NCBI RefSeq assembly: GCF_024749045.1
Contig: NZ_CP087184.1
Coordinates: 4,960,001 to 5,024,000 of the forward strand
Direction: 5' to 3'
Length of the DNA: 64,000 nucleotides
From: Pseudomonas sp. B21-028
GTDB lineage: Bacteria; Pseudomonadota; Gammaproteobacteria; Pseudomonadales; Pseudomonadaceae
This document shows positions 60,888-64,000 of the stretch, piece by piece (positions within the stretch are counted from its first letter, which is position 1; each line of letters opens with the position of its first letter). A model generated the notes under the pieces. That model made no database searches. It had not been told where the DNA came from and saw only the letters and a list, made by a program, of their open reading frames with translations. Both the position numbers and the translations under genes were made by a program.

Positions 60888-61601
60888 ATGGACACATCAA
60901 CTGAAAAAAGTGGCTGGAGCGATGACGAGCTTGAGGCGTCGGTCGATGCGTACTTGATGATGCTCGCCCGCGAGTTAAGCGGTCAGACATTCAAGAAGTC
61001 GGTTGAGAACCAGCTTTTACGTGATGGACCGCTGAGCAAGCGCAGTGCCTCATCGGTGGAATACCGCATGCAAAATATCTCGGCGGTGTTGGAACAGATG
61101 GGTTTGCGGCGCATCAGCGGCTACATGCCTGCCAAGAACATCGGGGCGGGTGTGGCTCAACGGATCCGCAAGGTGCTCGCCAATAAGGTAATACCTGGCG
61201 CCGATGAAGTTGCTCCGACATCTGATCAGCGAACTTTGATCAGCCGAGCCTCGAAGCTTCAAAAAAACGGACTCAAGGTCGAGCCATCAGGGAATCCAAA
61301 TCCGCCGCAGGTCAGCACGACTACGACGGCCTACGTTCGGGATCCGAAGGTTCGGGCGTGGGTTGCTGAGTTGGCGAAAGGTGTCTGCGAAGGTTGCGGC
61401 CAGAAGGCACCCTTCGAGGTGGATGGACTACCGTTTCTTGAAGTACATCATGTGAAGCATTTGGCGCAGCAAGGGTCGGACAGTATTACCAATGCCGTTG
61501 CGTTGTGTCCGAACTGCCATCGGCGGTGTCATCTTGCCAGTGATCGAGAGGCGTTTACTCTGTCGTTGTATGAGAGGGTTGGGCGGCTGATCGTTGAATG
61601 A
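60888..61601 (+). CDS. HNH endonuclease
   Basis: 237 residues. The N-terminal ~120 residues are helical, with SSVEYRMQNISAVLEQMGL, a pattern seen in ScoMcrA-like HNH enzymes. The C-terminal HNH has CEGCGQKAPF for zinc, FLEVHHVKHLAQQGSD and NAVALCPNCHRRCH. It probably cleaves DNA, perhaps modified DNA, as in type IV restriction. It stands alone behind the BRO-N gene. Confidence 0.87.
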   Translation: MDTSTEKSGWSDDELEASVDAYLMMLARELSGQTFKKSVENQLLRDGPLSKRSASSVEYRMQNISAVLEQMGLRRISGYMPAKNIGAGVAQRIRKVLANKVIPGADEVAPTSDQRTLISRASKLQKNGLKVEPSGNPNPPQVSTTTTAYVRDPKVRAWVAELAKGVCEGCGQKAPFEVDGLPFLEVHHVKHLAQQGSDSITNAVALCPNCHRRCHLASDREAFTLSLYERVGRLIVE

Positions 61602-61617
61602 CGACTTTAGTTAAAGC

Positions 61618-61660
61618 AAGGCTGCTTCGCAGCCCAGCGGGATCAAGCTCCCTCGCCACG
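61618..61660. repeat. Half-unit of the GTGGCGAGGGG family
   Basis: GCTGCTTCGCAGCCCAGCGG followed by a shortened CCCTCGCCACG end. It directly precedes a truncated antitoxin gene. Confidence 0.7.
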
Positions 61661-61704
61661 GGCGATTGGGGCAAGACTTCAGTCCAACTTCTACTGGAGA
61701 TTTA

Positions 61705-61863
61705 ATGACTAACGAGTTTAAAAGTGAGGCTTTCGAGTCGATCCACAGCTCGGCTGAAGCACTGCTGAAAATCGGCGCTATCGACGAGACCATAATGGGC
61801 GAGTTCGACGACGCCTGCATTGGTGAGAAGCCTGTTGAAATCCCGCCTGTTCAGATTGAATAA
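61705..61863 (+). pseudogene. Truncated HigA-like antitoxin
   Basis: 52 codons (MTNEFKSEAFESIHSSAEAL to a stop at 61863) match the start of helix-turn-helix antitoxins that normally continue for 40-50 more residues with the HTH. The stop falls exactly where the ALRE-type HTH should begin. The GGAG upstream is intact. No toxin gene is next to it. Confidence 0.55.
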
Positions 61864-61972
61864 ATCTGGCTAGGAGATGAGGAAAGGGCCTTACTCATCC
61901 GGTGGGCCTTTGTCGCCATCCTTGGCCACCCAATTGGCTCGCAGAGCAGCCGTTCTGCGGAGCCCAACCCGC

Positions 61973-62165
61973 CTACTTGCGCCGAGGTTTAGCCCCACGA
62001 ATCGGCGCGGTAGCGGCAGGCTTGTGCGGGGCAGGCGGCGCATAAATGGTTTGGAGCGCTGCGGTCAGTCCCAGGCGAAGACCGAATTTCCGTAAGATGG
62101 AGTCGATGGTGCTGAGGGTCGGATTGCCCTTGTCCTTCAGAGATTTACCGTCATGTGAATAATCC
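61973..62165 (-). pseudogene. Addiction-module antitoxin remnant, 5' end replaced by a repeat
   Basis: On the minus strand the last ~60 codons (KSLKDKGNPTLSTIDSILRK, then FGLRLGLTAALQTI) resemble the C-terminus of HTH addiction antitoxins. The reading frame has no start, and its upstream side runs straight into the repeat at 62173-62219. Confidence 0.5.
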
Positions 62166-62172
62166 GATTGGT

Positions 62173-62219
62173 TGGGGACCGCTTCGCAGCCCAGCGGGGA
62201 TAAATCCCCTCGCCACAGG
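62173..62219. repeat. Half-unit of the GTGGCGAGGGG family
   Basis: GGGGACCGCTTCGCAGCCCA then GCGGGGATAAATCCCCTCGC and CACAG. It abuts the broken antitoxin gene. Confidence 0.8.
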
Positions 62220-62251
62220 ATTGTGTGCGGGTTTGAAATGTCGAGTGCCCC

Positions 62252-62638
62252 TCACAACCGCGCCGAAACCACCCGTACCCCGTACTGCGGGATTATCCCA
62301 TCGGCAGTGACTAACTCCAGACCCTCTGCCTGAGCCTGAGCAATCAACATCCGATCAAATGGATCGCGATGAATCTCCGGCAACTTGCCCGCTTGCTGTC
62401 CATGGAACAGCGAAATCGGCAGCTTGGTAAAGCCCTCATCCTCAACCAGCGCCTCAAGATCCTCTGGAGCCTCGAGCATTCCTTTAGCCTGCTTGATGGA
62501 TATCTCCCAAATCGAGGCGGCGCTTACCAATACCTGATTACGTGGTTCCACCATCATCTGTCGAGCATCTGCGCCTAATGCAGGATCGTCGGACAGCCAC
62601 CAAAGCAACGCATGGGTATCCAACAACAAGCGCCTCAT
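62252..62638 (-). CDS. vapC: PIN-domain toxin, VapC type
   Basis: 128 residues. The PIN acidic residues are seen in LLLDTHALLWWLSDD (first Asp), ASIWEISIK (Glu), and HRDPFDRMLIAQA and LVTADG (later Asp). VapC toxins cleave tRNA or rRNA. Its start overlaps the antitoxin stop by 4 bp, the usual antitoxin-first order. Confidence 0.92.
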   Translation of the reverse strand: MRRLLLDTHALLWWLSDDPALGADARQMMVEPRNQVLVSAASIWEISIKQAKGMLEAPEDLEALVEDEGFTKLPISLFHGQQAGKLPEIHRDPFDRMLIAQAQAEGLELVTADGIIPQYGVRVVSARL

Positions 62639-62880
62639 AGACTGCCCTCGAATCCATCGATGATATCCTCAGGGGTCTTGTCAAAATCTGTGGAGATCCG
62701 AATTTTCCCTTTCAACCGTCCAGGCTTGCGAGCCCGAGGAGTATCGACATGAGGTAGGAGATCCAGATAAGGCTTGCCAGCCTTGGCGATCACCACCTTG
62801 TCGCCACGCCATACACGCTCAGCCAATTGAGAGAGCTGAGACTTTGCTTCGTGCATATTGACTTGCACCACATCACTCAT
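62635..62880 (-). CDS. vapB: Phd/VapB-type antitoxin
   Basis: 81 residues. The prevent-host-death fold starts VQVNMHEAKSQLSQLAERVW, with GDKVVIAKAGKPYLDL following. The C-terminal ~35 residues are basic and disordered, for toxin binding. AGGTG 7 bp before the ATG supports the start. It neutralises the PIN toxin and should bind the upstream palindrome. Confidence 0.92.
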   Translation of the reverse strand: MSDVVQVNMHEAKSQLSQLAERVWRGDKVVIAKAGKPYLDLLPHVDTPRARKPGRLKGKIRISTDFDKTPEDIIDGFEGSL

Positions 62881-62896
62881 AAAACACCTCCATAAT

Positions 62897-62914
62897 TTAG
62901 CTAAGCTAGGCTAA
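62897..62914. promoter_or_regulatory. Candidate operator of the toxin-antitoxin pair
   Basis: TTAGCTAAGCTAGGCTAA contains inverted TTAGC/GCTAA arms and the inner repeat TAAGCTAG, 17 bp upstream of the antitoxin ATG. Confidence 0.55.
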
Positions 62915-63095
62915 GTCAGAGATGAGCGATAGACAAGGGTGTGAACTGACCGTCTATCAAAATTGCGTCTCAGGCCTCCACTATTGACTGCCTGACCGGT
63001 GAATAGCTGCGATTCTGTAACGCATTGAAAACATTCAGTGCAACCCGCCCCACCACCCGCTATTAATACCCTCCCCCTCAAGGACCCGAGCCCTC

Positions 63096-64000
63096 ATGAA
63101 ATTCGACCTCGCCTACTGCCGCAGCCTCGACGACAAGTTGTCGATCTATGACGTGCGCGATTTGAATTTTGACGAGACGGTGGACTTCGATTCTGCGAAG
63201 GAGCATTTCCAGTGCCCCAACGATGCCTGTCGGATGGCATTCGATGCGGCGAATATGCTGGGGACGTTCAACGCCAAGAATGTGAATTACGTGCGCACGC
63301 CGCACTTCAAGAACATCCCCAGCACGCGGCATGTCGAGGGTTGTCCTTATTCCAGTTTGAAAACCCCGACAATCGGTCTGGAGACGGACGCGTCGGAAGC
63401 GGATGACGGTCGGGAGGAACACTTTCCTTCGGAGCTGTTACTGACCCGGCGCGAGTATGTGCGCAAGCCGTCCAGCCCGGCGGTGGCGGCGGACGTGATG
63501 CGCGATGAGCGAGCGCCTTCAGCCGCCAATCTTGTCGAGCGCCAGAGCCGTGATTCAGCGCCGGACAAGACCAGTGTCTTTGCCCACCCGGTGGAATGTT
63601 TTGTGTCGAATTTCGCGGACAAGGACCTGCTCAAGCGCATGCCGCTGAAGATTGGCGAGCACACGGCGCCCTACGCATCGTTCTTCAAGAAGATCGAATA
63701 CCTGCTGGACAACAAGGGGCTGATCTACTGGGGCAAGATCAAGAAGATCGAGGATTATCACAGCGCCAGTTTTCGCGTCGACTTCGAGCAAAAGGTCTGG
63801 GTCAAGTTACCGGGCGAGGCGAAGAAGCGGCCCTATTCGGTCAACGTTTACCTGAGCAAGAAGTTGATCGATCAGTACCGCAAGCGCAAGGCGTTTCTGG
63901 AGGAGATCAAGCATGCCGCCGAGAGCGAGCGGGATCTGTACTGCTTCTTCTATGGCGTGACGCCGGAGCTGAAACAGGTGCCGAGCAAGAAAAACCCCGA
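63096..64000 (+). CDS. Unknown protein, runs off the right edge
   Basis: 301 codons without a stop, beginning MKFDLAYCRSLDDKLSIYD. There is a possible zinc-binding set (CPNDACRMAF and later RHVEGCPY) in the first ~85 residues, and a hydrophilic linker (~90-165). A basic, folded-looking region follows (PYASFFKKIEYLLDNKGLIY and VNVYLSKKLIDQYRKRKAFL). I recognise no family. GGAC/AGG-like sequence lies 10-15 bp upstream. The C-terminus is missing. Confidence 0.7.
   Translation, partial: MKFDLAYCRSLDDKLSIYDVRDLNFDETVDFDSAKEHFQCPNDACRMAFDAANMLGTFNAKNVNYVRTPHFKNIPSTRHVEGCPYSSLKTPTIGLETDASEADDGREEHFPSELLLTRREYVRKPSSPAVAADVMRDERAPSAANLVERQSRDSAPDKTSVFAHPVECFVSNFADKDLLKRMPLKIGEHTAPYASFFKKIEYLLDNKGLIYWGKIKKIEDYHSASFRVDFEQKVWVKLPGEAKKRPYSVNVYLSKKLIDQYRKRKAFLEEIKHAAESERDLYCFFYGVTPELKQVPSKKNP

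Overview
The window is a piece of a Pseudomonas chromosome, most likely of the P. fluorescens group. The evidence is the gene content and order from 32 kb onward: mgtE, csrA/rsmA, lysC, alaS, the aru/ast arginine succinyltransferase operon, the aot arginine transport operon with AraC-type argR, acsA and nrdB. Two families of short palindromic repeats typical of fluorescent pseudomonads also lie between these genes. No species can be named from the sequence alone.

The left half (1-31.6 kb) is an accessory island abutting the 3' end of a tRNA-Arg(CCT) gene at 31608-31682, a classic integration site. It is a patchwork of defence and mobility modules. (a) 1-4.65 kb is the start of a BREX locus (brxA, brxB and the 5' part of brxC), preceded by an ADP-ribosylglycohydrolase, a small membrane protein and a divergent WYL regulator of the BrxR type. 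(b) 4.8-13.4 kb is an unusual cassette. A sigma54 activator (11691-13412) is divergent from a run of genes headed by a -24/-12 promoter at 11554-11571. These encode a glycine-zipper protein, a YaaW-GTPase fusion, a shortened class II ribonucleotide reductase, a thymidylate-kinase-like protein, two further GTPases and, after a gap, an ankyrin protein. I recognise no described system with this composition, and it is my main candidate for something new. (c) 13.7-15.4 kb holds a papain-like fold candidate and an Mrr-like nuclease. (d) 15.6-20 kb holds NYN-LOTUS, formylglycine-enzyme-like and metallo-beta-lactamase proteins in one orientation. (e) 20-24.1 kb is AT-rich and holds a MobC/relaxase mobilisation module. 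(f) 24-27.5 kb is decayed DNA with an XRE regulator, its likely operator and a strong promoter with a LexA-like palindrome. (g) 27.7-31.3 kb is a Gabija (gajA-gajB) system next to the tRNA.

The right half is core chromosome. The Mg transporter mgtE is followed by two tRNA-Arg(ACG), one tRNA-Ser(GCT), csrA, lysC and alaS, then ltaE and an FMN-riboswitch-controlled lumazine synthase. From 42.4 to 50.2 kb the complete arginine succinyltransferase operon runs on the minus strand (aruC-aruF-astA-astD-astB-small ORF-astE). Upstream of it are argR and the arginine/ornithine ABC transporter (aotJ-aotQ-aotM-aotP), so uptake, regulation and catabolism of arginine are contiguous. acsA, a DUF2790 secreted protein and nrdB follow. 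The last 4 kb is again accessory: BRO-N, HNH nuclease, two broken antitoxin genes, a VapBC-type toxin-antitoxin pair and an unknown gene that runs off the end.
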